A stretch of DNA of 14,274 bases from UBA668 sp041178405 (GCA_041178405.1 JBEGVK010000232.1:1-14274); one strand, 5' to 3'. Positions 1 to 7,736 are shown, numbered from the stretch's first letter. Notes: a model not told the origin generated them from the sequence alone. Made by a program: numbers and translations.

Positions 1-477
1 TCCACCGCCCCGGGCACTGTGCCTCGCCCCACCGGGCCTCCTCCCTCGACCGTGCCCACCACGTCGACACCGAGCGGCTGGCGGTCGCAGCTGGTGGCGC
101 TCATCAACGCCGTCCGCGCCGATGCAGGTGTCGGGCCACTCGAGAGCTGCTCGACCCTTCACCGCGCCGCCCAGGACTACTCGGCCGTGCTCGCCGAATG
201 GGGTCGTCTGGCGCACGTCGGACCGGATGGCTCGACGCTCGCCACACGCGTCGCCGCCGCCGGCTACTCGGGCTATGTGACGATCGGCGAGAACCTCGCC
301 TCCGGCCAGCTCGATGCCGCCACCGTCGTGGCGGCATGGATGGGGTCTGCGGGGCACCGCGCCAACCTCCTCTATCCGGGTTTCACCCACGTCGGCGGTG
401 GGCGCACCGACGTCGTGTCGGGAGCGACGACGGCCCCGTACTGGGTGCTCGACCTGGGTGTCGGGGGCTCGTGCTGA
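1..477 (+). CDS. CAP-domain (SCP/PR-1 family) secreted protein, 5'-truncated
   Basis: The reading frame is open from base 1 and ends at TGA 475-477, giving 158 visible residues; the true N-terminus, where a signal peptide would be expected, lies outside the window. Visible residues 1-26 are a Pro/Thr/Ser-rich linker, as found between a signal or anchor and an exported domain. Residues 29-158 form a CAP domain: a helix with LINAVRADAGV, then H72 (LAHVG), E97 in GENLA, H119 in HRANLL, and a C-terminal strand YWVLDLG. H72, E97 and H119 fit three of the four cavity residues of the CAP family. C50 and C158 could form a disulfide. Bacterial CAP proteins are extracytoplasmic, but their biochemical role is mostly unknown and I assign none here. 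The GTG at 19 could be called as a start, but the frame continues upstream in the same linker, so I treat the gene as partial. It converges on rel with a 7-nt gap. Confidence 0.85.
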   Translation, partial: STAPGTVPRPTGPPPSTVPTTSTPSGWRSQLVALINAVRADAGVGPLESCSTLHRAAQDYSAVLAEWGRLAHVGPDGSTLATRVAAAGYSGYVTIGENLASGQLDAATVVAAWMGSAGHRANLLYPGFTHVGGGRTDVVSGATTAPYWVLDLGVGGSC

Positions 478-489
478 GACCGGCTCAGC
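473..489. terminator. Short hairpin between convergent CAP gene and rel
   Basis: GCTGAG (473-478) and CTCAGC (484-489) form a perfect 6-bp stem with a 5-nt loop. The stem contains both convergent stop codons (CAP TGA 475-477, rel TGA on the minus strand at 487-485). There is no T-tract on either side, so this would be a U-less bidirectional terminator at best. The short stem keeps confidence low. Confidence 0.35.
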
Positions 490-2704
490 CGCTCTTCCCG
501 GGAACCAGCCGATAGGCGTCGTACACGCTGTCGATCTGCTTGATGGTGCGGAGCACCGCTTCGAGGTGCGACGGGTCGGCCATCTCGAATTCGAAGCGCA
601 TCTTTGCGACCCGATCCGAGCCGGTGTGCGTGCTGCACGACACGATGTTGACGTGCTGCTCGCTGAGCGAGTTGGCCACGTCGCGGAGCAGGCGCGAGCG
701 GTCGAGCGCCACGACCTCGACACCAGCCCTGAACAGCGTGTCGCGCGCCGCGCCGTCCCACTCGACCTCGATGAGCCGGGCACCCTGGTCGCTCATCAGC
801 GACATGGCATTCGCGCAGTCGGCGCGGTGTACCGACACGCCCCGCCCCTTCGTGACGAAGCCCATGATCTCGTCGCCCGGTACCGGCGTGCAGCATCGCG
901 AGAGACGCACCATCACGTCGTCGAGGCCCTCGACGTGCACGCCGACCGAGTCCTTGGCACGCCGCCCAGTTCGGCCGGGGGCGATCGTCGCAGGAAGCTG
1001 CTCGTCGGCGACGCCGCTCCGGTAGTGCCGCGCCACGCGCTGGGCGAGCGAGCGAGCCGACACATGGCCATCGCCGACCGCGGCCAGCGTCGAGTCGAGA
1101 TCGGCGTAGCCGGCGGCCTCGACCTCGCCGAGCAGCGCCTCACTCGACCACACGCGCTGGAGCGGCAGACCCTCGCGGCGAAACTCGCGGGTGAGTTCCT
1201 CGCGACCCGACTCGATCATGTCGTCACGCCGCTCGCGAGAGAACCACTGCTTGATCTTGTTGCGGGCCCGGGGTGACTGGACGAACTGCAGCCAGTCGCG
1301 AGAGGGACTGGCGGTCTCGGCCTTCGAGGTGAGCACCTCGCACGTGTCGCCACTCGACAGTCGATGATGCAGGGGCACCAGCCGTCCGTTCACCTTTGCG
1401 CCGATGCACGAATGACCGACCTCGGTGTGCACCGCATAGGCGAAGTCGACTGCCGTGGCGCCGACGGGGAGGGTGACGACCCTGCCCTTTGGCGTGAACA
1501 CGAACACCTCGTCCTGCTCGAGGTCCGTCTTCAGGTTCTCCATGAAGGCTGTCGGATCGCTGACATCGGCCTGCCAGTCGATGATCCGATTCAGCCAGTC
1601 GATGTCGGCACCGGCACCCGAGCCATCCTTGTACGCCCAGTGCGCAGCCACTCCCCACTCGGCCCTGTCGTGCATCTCGCGGGTGCGGATCTGCACCTCG
1701 AGCACCTTTCCACCCGGTCCGATCACGGTGGTGTGCAGGCTCTGGTACAGGTTGAACTTCGGCATCGCCACGTAGTCCTTGAACCTGCCGAGCACCGGCT
1801 TGTATCGGCCGTGGATGCAGCCGAGCGCCGCATAGCAGTCGCGGACAGAGTCGACGATGACGCGGATTGCCACGAGGTCGAAGATGTCGTCGAACTCGCG
1901 CCCCTTCTGGACCATCTTCTCATAGATGCTCCACAGGTGCTTGCCGCGCCCCGTCACATCGGCGGTGATGTTGAGCTCTTGGAGTCGAGCCTGCACCTCG
2001 GCGATCGCCTTGGCCAGGTACAGCTCGCGTTCGGGGGTTCGGGTGGCGACGAGATGGTCGAGCTCTGCGTAGCGCTTCGGATAGAGCGACGCGAACGAGA
2101 GATCCTCGAGCTGCTGCTTGAGCTCCTGCATGCCGAGCCGGTGTGCGAGCGGCGCATAGATCTCGAGCGTCTCGTGGGCGATTCGCTGCTGCTTCTCAGG
2201 GGGCATCGCCGCGATGGTGCGCATGTTGTGCAGCCGGTCGGCGAGCTTGATGATGAGCACGCGCAGGTCGCGGGCCATCGCCACCAGCATCTTGCGCATG
2301 GTGGCCGCCTGCTGTGCCTCCTTCGAGTCGAACTGGAGCCGCTCGAGCTTGGTGACGCCGTCGACGATCTGGGCCACCTCGGCACCGAAGCCAGACTCGA
2401 CGTCGTCGAGCGTGATCTCGGTGTCCTCGACGGCATCATGGAGCAGCGCCGCGGCCAGCGAGACCTCGTCGAGTCCGAGGTCGGCGACGATTCGAGCGAC
2501 AGCGAGCGGATGGTTGATATAGCTCTCGCCGCTGTTGCGGTGCTGATGGCGGTGGGCCTCGCGAGCGGTCTCGTACGCATGGTTGATCAGCGTGATCGAC
2601 GACTTCGGGTGTCGGCGCCGGTAGCTCGTGAGCAGTGGTGTCAGCTCCTCGGCCGTGGGGTTCTGGTGGCGTCGCCACGGAAGCACTCGGTCGACAGCAG
2701 CCAT
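485..2704 (-). CDS. rel: Bifunctional (p)ppGpp synthetase/hydrolase (RelA/SpoT family, long RSH)
   Basis: This is the cytoplasmic, ribosome-associated stringent-response enzyme that makes (p)ppGpp from ATP and GTP/GDP and hydrolyses it. The protein is 739 aa, normal for a long actinobacterial RSH. Domains in order: HD hydrolase about 35-195 with the metal-binding HDAVED at 89-94, intact; synthetase about 245-360 with GRFKDY at 306-311 and YQSLHTTV at 320-327; TGS about 399-459; a helical stretch; a zinc-finger-like segment with CC 604-605, H626 and C630; and a C-terminal ACT/RRM-like domain about 660-735. The RxKD form of the synthetase motif (RFKD) is the one typical of bifunctional Rel/SpoT, and with the intact HD site it supports both activities. 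I chose ATG at 2704 because it follows the SD-like GAGGTGA by 7 nt and the apt stop by 16 nt. The longer frame from 2773 would overlap apt by over 50 bases and add non-homologous residues. Expression is probably coupled to apt upstream. Confidence 0.96.
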   Translation of the reverse strand: MAAVDRVLPWRRHQNPTAEELTPLLTSYRRRHPKSSITLINHAYETAREAHRHQHRNSGESYINHPLAVARIVADLGLDEVSLAAALLHDAVEDTEITLDDVESGFGAEVAQIVDGVTKLERLQFDSKEAQQAATMRKMLVAMARDLRVLIIKLADRLHNMRTIAAMPPEKQQRIAHETLEIYAPLAHRLGMQELKQQLEDLSFASLYPKRYAELDHLVATRTPERELYLAKAIAEVQARLQELNITADVTGRGKHLWSIYEKMVQKGREFDDIFDLVAIRVIVDSVRDCYAALGCIHGRYKPVLGRFKDYVAMPKFNLYQSLHTTVIGPGGKVLEVQIRTREMHDRAEWGVAAHWAYKDGSGAGADIDWLNRIIDWQADVSDPTAFMENLKTDLEQDEVFVFTPKGRVVTLPVGATAVDFAYAVHTEVGHSCIGAKVNGRLVPLHHRLSSGDTCEVLTSKAETASPSRDWLQFVQSPRARNKIKQWFSRERRDDMIESGREELTREFRREGLPLQRVWSSEALLGEVEAAGYADLDSTLAAVGDGHVSARSLAQRVARHYRSGVADEQLPATIAPGRTGRRAKDSVGVHVEGLDDVMVRLSRCCTPVPGDEIMGFVTKGRGVSVHRADCANAMSLMSDQGARLIEVEWDGAARDTLFRAGVEVVALDRSRLLRDVANSLSEQHVNIVSCSTHTGSDRVAKMRFEFEMADPSHLEAVLRTIKQIDSVYDAYRLVPGKSG

Positions 2705-2711
2705 CAGCGGG

Positions 2712-2718
2712 TCACCTC
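2712..2718 (-). promoter_or_regulatory. Ribosome binding site of rel
   Basis: On the minus strand GAGGTGA (2718 down to 2712) lies 7 nt before ATG 2704-2702 and just after the apt stop codon. It decides the rel start in favour of 2704 rather than 2773. Confidence 0.7.
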
Positions 2719-2720
2719 GC

Positions 2721-3248
2721 TCAGTACCTCGCCAGGCTCTCGACCCGGTGCGTCCCGAGACGTCCACGGCCACCGAGAGCAGTCAGTTCGATGAGGAACC
2801 CGAGGCCGACGATGAGCCCCCCGAGCGTCTCGACCAGCCGGCAGGTGGCGTCCGCCGTGCCGCCGGTGGCCAGCACGTCATCGATGACAAGGATCCGCTC
2901 GCCGGGGACGATGGCATCACGATGCACCTCGAGGACGTCGTGCCCGTACTCGAGTCCGTACTCTTCGCGCACGACCGCCCACGGCAGCTTTCCTGCCTTG
3001 CGGACAGGGATGAAGCCGGCACCCAGGCGGTACGCAACGGGCGCAGCAATGATGAATCCCCGCGCCTCCATGCCCAGCACCCGGTCGACGGCAACTCCGT
3101 CGAAACGACCCACCAGTTCGTCGATCGAGGCCGCAAAGCCCCTCTGGTCACCGAGCAGCGGGGTGATGTCGCGGAATGTGACACCCGGTGTCGGGTAGTC
3201 GGCGATGTCCCTGACGAGACCCGTCAGCCAGTGGGCAGGCGCTGCCAT
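2721..3248 (-). CDS. apt: Adenine phosphoribosyltransferase
   Basis: This is a cytoplasmic purine-salvage enzyme that converts adenine and PRPP to AMP and pyrophosphate. At 175 aa it has the usual family length. The N-terminal VRDIADYPTPGVTFRDITPLL (12-32) is the family's adenine-side region. GMEARGF (59-65) and the PRPP-binding loop ILVIDDVLATGGTA (119-132), with its acidic DD pair followed by ATGGT, are both intact. The start is ATG 3248-3246, 24 nt after the secF stop. No Shine-Dalgarno sequence is visible; instead TACCCT lies 6 nt before ATG, which suggests its own leaderless promoter. The gene is followed 16 nt later by rel. The apt-rel order downstream of secDF is the usual actinobacterial arrangement. 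Confidence 0.96.
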   Translation of the reverse strand: MAAPAHWLTGLVRDIADYPTPGVTFRDITPLLGDQRGFAASIDELVGRFDGVAVDRVLGMEARGFIIAAPVAYRLGAGFIPVRKAGKLPWAVVREEYGLEYGHDVLEVHRDAIVPGERILVIDDVLATGGTADATCRLVETLGGLIVGLGFLIELTALGGRGRLGTHRVESLARY

Positions 3249-3279
3249 GGCCTGAGGGTACCGCCCTGCGGCTCAGGCC
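3249..3279 (-). repeat. Inverted repeat spanning secF stop and apt upstream region
   Basis: GGCCTGAG (3249-3256) and CTCAGGCC (3272-3279) are a perfect 8-bp inverted repeat with a 15-nt loop. An alternative fold on the minus strand pairs 6 bp of the outer arms and adds an inner AGGG/CCCT stem with a 5-nt loop. The element holds the secF stop codon and ends directly against the apt ATG. It could end or attenuate secDF transcription, or shield the apt start in read-through transcripts. No T-tract follows it. Confidence 0.5.
3255..3260 (-). promoter_or_regulatory. Candidate -10 element of a leaderless apt(-rel) transcript
   Basis: The minus strand reads TACCCT (TAnnnT), then 6 nt, then the apt ATG. 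This is the spacing expected when transcription starts at the A of the start codon. I see no convincing -35 hexamer. The element also lies inside the 3249-3279 inverted repeat, so one feature may be accidental. Confidence 0.35.
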
Positions 3280-4448
3280 CGGCGGCGCTTCTTGCGCGGC
3301 CGGGGCGTATGCGTCAGCACCTCTGCCGGCGAGAGCTCGGCGCCGGACGCCGCAGCCTCGTCGACGGGCCGGCTGCGCACGCCCTCGCGGCGCGCCGACG
3401 GCAGCCCGCCGTGCACCAAGCGCTCGAGTTCGGGGCCGGTGGCATGCCGGCCGCGCAGGGTCTTGAACCGCGGCTGGCGCTCCTTGACCATCGCCACGAG
3501 CGGCGAGGCGATGAAGACTGACGAGTACGACCCCGTGAGCAGGCCCACGAGCAGCGCAAGGGCGAACTCGCGCAGGGTGACCGCACCGAGGACTCCCGAG
3601 CCGAGCACCAGCAGCGACAGCACCGGAAGCACCGCCGCCAGCGAGGTGTTGAGCGATCGCATCAGCACCTGGTTCATCGACACGTTGAGCACGTCTGCAT
3701 ATGGCACGCGGCTGCCCGAGTACCTGCCCTCGTTCTCCTTCACCTTGTCGAACACGACAATGGTGTCGTACAGCGAGAATCCGAGGATCGTGAGGAAGGC
3801 CACCACGGTTGCCGGGGTGACCTCGAACCCGAACAGCGAGTACACGCCAACGCTGATGGCCACGTCGTGCACCATCGCCACAATTGCGGCGAACGCCATC
3901 TCCCACTCGAGACGCCACGAGATGAACAGGGCGACGAGAACCATGAACACCACCAGTGCACGAAGTGCCTTGCTGGTGATGCTGCGTCCCCATGTGCTGC
4001 TGACCGAGTTGGTGCTCACGTCCTCGGCGACAACGCCGACCTCCTCGGCAAACGCGCGCTGCACCTGCTGGCGGAGCTCGTCGGGCTGATCGCCGACCTG
4101 CACCTCGAGGCTGCGCGCGCCGGTGTCCTGGCTGATGAGCTCCTGCACCTTGGCGTTCGACGAGTCGATGCCGTTCTCCTCGAGGATCTCGCGGGCCCGG
4201 TCCTGGGTGAGCGTCTCGGTGGGGATCTCCCACACCACTCCGCCCTTGAAGTCGAGGCTCAGGTTGAGTCCACTGGCGAACAGCGAGACGACCGTGACGA
4301 CCAGCAGCAGGATCGAGGCACTGATGCCGATCCAGCGGCGCCCATAGAAGTCGATTGCCGTCTCGCCGTGGTAGAGGCGGCCGAGCGGGCCCCGACGCGA
4401 GCGGACTGCAGGCTCGTGCTGGATCGTGTCGTCGACGTCGGTGCTCAT
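3273..4448 (-). CDS. secF: Protein translocase subunit SecF
   Basis: This inner-membrane partner of SecD helps pull exported proteins across the membrane using the proton motive force. The protein is 391 aa. It has TM1 about 42-60, the conserved DFKGG at 66-70, a periplasmic domain about 70-155, then five predicted membrane segments between about 161 and 318. The family motif ILGFSLYDTIVVFDKVKEN lies at 221-239. After the last segment comes an unusually long cytoplasmic tail of about 70 residues ending in the basic PRPRKKRRRA. I chose ATG 4448-4446 because it overlaps the secD stop as ATGA, typical translational coupling. The frame continues open to 4682, but that extension lies wholly inside secD and has no SecF character. 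The next gene, apt, starts 24 nt downstream of the stop. Confidence 0.95.
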   Translation of the reverse strand: MSTDVDDTIQHEPAVRSRRGPLGRLYHGETAIDFYGRRWIGISASILLLVVTVVSLFASGLNLSLDFKGGVVWEIPTETLTQDRAREILEENGIDSSNAKVQELISQDTGARSLEVQVGDQPDELRQQVQRAFAEEVGVVAEDVSTNSVSSTWGRSITSKALRALVVFMVLVALFISWRLEWEMAFAAIVAMVHDVAISVGVYSLFGFEVTPATVVAFLTILGFSLYDTIVVFDKVKENEGRYSGSRVPYADVLNVSMNQVLMRSLNTSLAAVLPVLSLLVLGSGVLGAVTLREFALALLVGLLTGSYSSVFIASPLVAMVKERQPRFKTLRGRHATGPELERLVHGGLPSARREGVRSRPVDEAAASGAELSPAEVLTHTPRPRKKRRRA

Positions 4449-6181
4449 GCCGTGCCTCCCGCAGTCGCTGCCTCGATGCCCATCACCTTGCGCCGTTCCA
4501 TCCACGTCGTGCGCGACAGCAGCAGCACCGTCGGCCTCGTGAAGGTGTACGCCACGAGCATGTCGGTGAGCGTCGAGAGTCCGAGGAAGAATGCGAACCC
4601 ACGCACGGCACCCACGGTGAGATACCACAGCACGAGAGCGCCGAGCAGCGACACGAGGTCGGCCACGACGATGGCGCGCCACGCATTGGTGAAACCGCGC
4701 TGCGCGCTGTTGCGCATTGTCTTGCCGGACTTCACCTCGTCCTTGAGTCGCTCGAAGAACACCACGTACGAGTCGACGGTGACGCCGACCGAGACGATGA
4801 TGCCGGCGATGCCCGACAGTGACAGAGCGAGGCCCTGGGTTCGCGACAGCAGCGACACCACGGCGTAGATCAGCGTCCCGGACACAGTGAGGCCGATCGC
4901 CACGATGAGGCCGAGCAGGCGGTAGTAGGCGATCATGAACAGCAGTACGAGCAGCACGCCGGCGAGACCCGACAGCAGCGCCGCACGGAGCGAGCCCTCG
5001 CCGAGCGACGGCGAGACGCTCTGCACGGCCTCGAGCTTCAACTGCACCGGCAGCGAGCCGCTGTTGATGACCTCGGCGAGCGCCGACGCCTCCGCCTGCG
5101 TGAACTGGCCGCTGATCTGCACGCCGCCCGAGAAGAACGGCTCATTCATCGACGGATTCGACTGGATAATGCCGTCGAGTTCGATGGCCAGCTGGCCGCT
5201 CGGGCACTGATCGGTCTGGTTGTAGCAGGCGGACGCGATCTCGTTCCAGGTCGACCTGCCCCCATTGCCGTCGTTGAGATCGACCGTGACGCCCCAGCCG
5301 GTGTCGAGCACTGCGGCGACGGCGTTGTCGGTGAAGACCTCGCCACTGCCCTCGATCGGATCGGCGCCATCTGGGTTCCATGCCGGGCCCACCGGGCAGT
5401 ACACGTTGGTGCCCTTCACCTGCAGGTACTGCTGACCGTAGGGGTCGCTCTCCTGCACCGGGATGCCGTTCTCGTCGAGCACGGGCGGTTCGGTGGTGGT
5501 GGTCGTGCCCGTCGAGTCTGACGTCGTGGTGGTCGTGGTCGTCGAGTCTGCGGTCGTGGTCGTGGCGGCGGCGGTCGTCGTGGTGTCTGCCACCGATGTG
5601 GGCGCAGCGCCCAGCAGCGGCACCGTGGTGTCGGTGGCGGTGATCGAGCGAGATGGGCCCGGGGCTCCGGTCGTGGATGGCGCCACCGTCGTGTCGGTTG
5701 ACGCCGTGGTGGAGGGCGCAACCGTCGTCGACGGCGCCGGCACGGTGGTGTCGGTCGAGCCCGACGACGGCGTCGTGGAGTCGGACGGCACGTCGGTGGA
5801 GTCGGTGGGCTCCTGAGGCGTCACCTCCTGGCAGTCGCCGATGACCGGGCGGAGGAGTACTCGGCCGGTCACCTGCACGAGGTCGACGGCCTGCTGCTGG
5901 TTCTTCACGCCGGGAAGGTTCACCACGATGGTGTCGCCCTGGCTGAGGATTTCGGGCTCGGCGACACCGAGCGAGTCGACCCTGTCTCGGATCCGCTCGA
6001 CGGCGAGCGCAAGGCTGGCATCGCTGTACTCGGTACCGGGCTTCACGCGCTGCGTGACAGAGATGCCGCCCTGCAGGTCGAGGCCGAGCGCAGGCTCAGT
6101 GCCCGTGAGCATGACGGCGGCGAAGCCCCCGTACGCGAGCACGACGATGCTCAGCAGCGTGAGAATGAGCCTGCGGCGCAC
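4445..6181 (-). CDS. secD: Protein translocase subunit SecD with Thr-rich periplasmic insert
   Basis: This large membrane subunit of the SecDF complex binds emerging substrates on the outer face and uses proton flow to finish translocation. Translated from GTG 6181-6179 it is 578 aa. TM1 (about 5-27) follows a basic MRRR start. DLQGG (35-39) opens the periplasmic P1 domain. A Ser/Thr/Pro-rich stretch occupies about 122-233. Conserved P1 sequence (AIELDGIIQSNPSMNEPF) then resumes, followed by five membrane segments between about 401 and 556. The SecD motif VDSYVVFFERLKDE is at 469-482. The GTG lies 4 nt after the yajC stop with GAGGG upstream. A longer frame to 6268 would overlap yajC and adds residues lacking SecD character. 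The gene ends overlapping secF as ATGA, so the two are co-translated. Confidence 0.95.
   Translation of the reverse strand: MRRRLILTLLSIVVLAYGGFAAVMLTGTEPALGLDLQGGISVTQRVKPGTEYSDASLALAVERIRDRVDSLGVAEPEILSQGDTIVVNLPGVKNQQQAVDLVQVTGRVLLRPVIGDCQEVTPQEPTDSTDVPSDSTTPSSGSTDTTVPAPSTTVAPSTTASTDTTVAPSTTGAPGPSRSITATDTTVPLLGAAPTSVADTTTTAAATTTTADSTTTTTTTSDSTGTTTTTEPPVLDENGIPVQESDPYGQQYLQVKGTNVYCPVGPAWNPDGADPIEGSGEVFTDNAVAAVLDTGWGVTVDLNDGNGGRSTWNEIASACYNQTDQCPSGQLAIELDGIIQSNPSMNEPFFSGGVQISGQFTQAEASALAEVINSGSLPVQLKLEAVQSVSPSLGEGSLRAALLSGLAGVLLVLLFMIAYYRLLGLIVAIGLTVSGTLIYAVVSLLSRTQGLALSLSGIAGIIVSVGVTVDSYVVFFERLKDEVKSGKTMRNSAQRGFTNAWRAIVVADLVSLLGALVLWYLTVGAVRGFAFFLGLSTLTDMLVAYTFTRPTVLLLSRTTWMERRKVMGIEAATAGGTA
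5483..5818 (-). repeat. Low-complexity Thr/Ser/Pro-coding region within secD
   Basis: This stretch encodes about 112 residues dominated by Thr with Ser, Pro, Ala and Val. It includes runs of up to seven Thr and near-repeats such as TDTTV and VAPSTT. At the DNA level it is made of degenerate GTCGTGGTGGTCGTG-like units on the plus strand. It interrupts the SecD P1 domain and is expected to be disordered and exposed outside the membrane. Confidence 0.85.
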
Positions 6182-6185
6182 GAGC

Positions 6186-6572
6186 TCAGTCGCCCTCGGC
6201 GGGCTTCGGTGCCTCGATCGGGGTGCTGCGGCCACTGCCGTCGTCGACAGGCACGGCGGTCTCGCCACGGCTGGTGTCGACCTTGCGCTGCACGGCAGCG
6301 CGGGCGATGCGGATCTGGACGTCGTCGTCGATCTCGAGCCACACGATGTCGCCGTCGAGTTCGGTCACGAATCCGTAGAGACCGGAGGTGGTCATGATCT
6401 CGTCACCGACCTCGATCGAACGCTGCATCGACACCTGCTCGCGCTGGCGCTTGCGCTGCGGCCGGATGAGCAGGAAGTACATGCCCACGGGGATGAGCAG
6501 GAAGATGATCAGACTGGAGAGTGTCGACCCAGTGGATGACTGGCCGGCGGTGGCGAGGGTGGCGGGATGCAC
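6186..6572 (-). CDS. yajC: Preprotein translocase subunit YajC
   Basis: This small single-span membrane protein associates with SecDF. At 128 aa it is close to family length. A short N-terminal segment is followed by a membrane helix about 19-36 (SLIIFLLIPVGMYFLLI), then the family signature RPQRKRQRE (38-45), then a small cytoplasmic beta domain (VGDEIMTTSGLYGFV, 55-69). A polar tail ends in PAEGD. The start is GTG 6572-6570; the next in-frame Met, M31, is inside the membrane helix and therefore unlikely. No Shine-Dalgarno sequence is seen, but TAGACT lies 8 nt upstream, so the message may be leaderless. Its stop precedes the secD GTG by 4 nt. Confidence 0.93.
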   Translation of the reverse strand: MHPATLATAGQSSTGSTLSSLIIFLLIPVGMYFLLIRPQRKRQREQVSMQRSIEVGDEIMTTSGLYGFVTELDGDIVWLEIDDDVQIRIARAAVQRKVDTSRGETAVPVDDGSGRSTPIEAPKPAEGD

Positions 6573-6580
6573 GGCGGGCG

Positions 6581-6586
6581 AGTCTA
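6581..6586 (-). promoter_or_regulatory. Candidate -10 element before yajC
   Basis: The minus strand carries TAGACT (6586 to 6581), 8 nt before GTG 6572. It would let yajC-secDF be transcribed apart from queA-tgt. No clear -35 is visible. Confidence 0.35.
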
Positions 6587-6622
6587 CCGGCCGACCCCTC
6601 CCTACGGGGGTGTCACCGCCGG
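6587..6622 (-). terminator. GC-rich stem-loop between tgt and yajC
   Basis: ACCCC (6594-6598) pairs with GGGGT (6607-6611) around an 8-nt loop, and CCGGC (6587-6591) pairs with GCCGG (6618-6622) as an outer stem with an internal loop between. It lies after the tgt stop and just upstream of the candidate yajC promoter. It may terminate or attenuate tgt transcription. There is no T-tract, so the call is weak. Confidence 0.3.
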
Positions 6623-6638
6623 CATACCTGGCAGGCGC

Positions 6639-7736
6639 TCATCCCCAGACGGCCAGCACCGACCGCCGGAGCGAGTCGAACGAGCCATCGGCGATGGCGG
6701 CCCGCATCCGATCCATCAGGCGCAGTGTCCAGGCGATGTTGTGGATGCTCACCAGGCGGCTGGCGGTGGGCTCGCCCACCTGGAACAGGTGCCGCACGTA
6801 CCCGCGGGTATGCCTGGCGCAGACCTCGCAGGTGCAGGCTGGGTCGAGCGGCAGGTCGCTGTCGGCGTAGCGCGCCGCCTTCACGTGCAGCTTGCCCTCG
6901 TCGGTGAGGGCGGTCCCGTGGCGTCCGATCCGGGTCTGCATCACGCAGTCGAACTGGTCGACGCCCAGCGCTACCGCCTCGACGAGGCTCGCCGGGTCGC
7001 CGACGCCCATCAGGTACCGCGGCCGGTCTGTCGGCAGGTGGGCAATCGCCGCAGCGAGCGCCGGCAGCATCTCGTCGCGCGTCTCCCCCACGCTGAGACC
7101 GCCGATCCCGTACCCATCGAAGCCGATCTCGACAGTGCGCCGAGCGCTCTCGGCGCGCATCGACTCGGTCACCCCGCCCTGCACGATGCCGAAGAGGGCC
7201 TGATCGTGCCGCTGGTGCGAGGCCCGCGCACGGGCCGCCCATGCGGCGGTGCGCTCGAGAGCGCGGCGCACCACCTCGGGCGGCGACGGCAGGGGTGGGC
7301 ACACGTCGAGCACCATCTGGATGTCGGCACCGAGCAGTTCCTGGGTGCGCACTGCGATCTCGGGCGTGAAGCGGTGAGTCGAGCCGTCATAGGTGCTCTT
7401 GAACGTGACGCCGTCGTCGTCGACCTTCGGCTCGAGCGAGAAGACCTGGAATCCGCCCGAGTCGGTGAGCGTGAGGCCCTTCCAGCCAGCGAAGGATCCG
7501 AGTCCGCCGAATCGGGCAACCGTTTCGGCGCCCGGCCTGAGCATCAGGTGGTACGTGTTGCCCAGCACGATCTGGGCGCCGAGCCGCTCGTAGTCAGTGG
7601 CCGAGAGATACTTGATGGCCCCGCGAGTACCGACGGGCATGAAGCACGGCGTGCGATACGAGCCGCTAGCCGTGCGCGCCGTGCCGGCCCGTGCCGCGCC
7701 GAACTCATGATCCACGGCGAACTCGACGGCATGCAC
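6639..7736 (-). CDS. tgt: tRNA-guanine (queuine/preQ1) transglycosylase
   Basis: This enzyme swaps guanine-34 for the queuosine precursor preQ1 in GUN-anticodon tRNAs. The protein is 365 aa, normal length. D92 in TDSGGFQ is the general acid/base region, D144 sits in the base-binding region, and GGLSVGE is at 212-218. D263 in QFDCVM matches the catalytic nucleophile. The zinc site C301-x-C303-x2-C306 plus H332 (SIHN) is complete. One oddity is Q267, which stands where the family usually has Pro (DCVxPTR). The start is GTG 7736-7734, immediately after the queA TAG with no spacer, and preceded by a strong AGGAGG inside the end of queA. It shares the queuosine pathway with queA. Confidence 0.95.
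   Translation of the reverse strand: MHAVEFAVDHEFGAARAGTARTASGSYRTPCFMPVGTRGAIKYLSATDYERLGAQIVLGNTYHLMLRPGAETVARFGGLGSFAGWKGLTLTDSGGFQVFSLEPKVDDDGVTFKSTYDGSTHRFTPEIAVRTQELLGADIQMVLDVCPPLPSPPEVVRRALERTAAWAARARASHQRHDQALFGIVQGGVTESMRAESARRTVEIGFDGYGIGGLSVGETRDEMLPALAAAIAHLPTDRPRYLMGVGDPASLVEAVALGVDQFDCVMQTRIGRHGTALTDEGKLHVKAARYADSDLPLDPACTCEVCARHTRGYVRHLFQVGEPTASRLVSIHNIAWTLRLMDRMRAAIADGSFDSLRRSVLAVWG

Noticed and set aside
2705..2773. Earlier ATG for rel at 2773
   Set aside because: It lies inside apt, adds 23 residues without family character and has no better ribosome site than the GAGGTGA before 2704.
1364..2794. 476-codon plus-strand open frame opposite rel
   Set aside because: It is antisense to a clear Rel coding region; its composition (Arg, His, Val, Leu rich) is the mirror of high-G+C codons and shows no domain.
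4449..4682. N-terminal extension of secF to 4682
   Set aside because: It lies fully inside secD, and the ATGA overlap at 4448 is the expected coupled start.
5463..5816. Valine-rich plus-strand open frame
   Set aside because: It is the mirror of the Thr codon repeats of secD (ACC/GGT and ACG/CGT) and not an independent gene.
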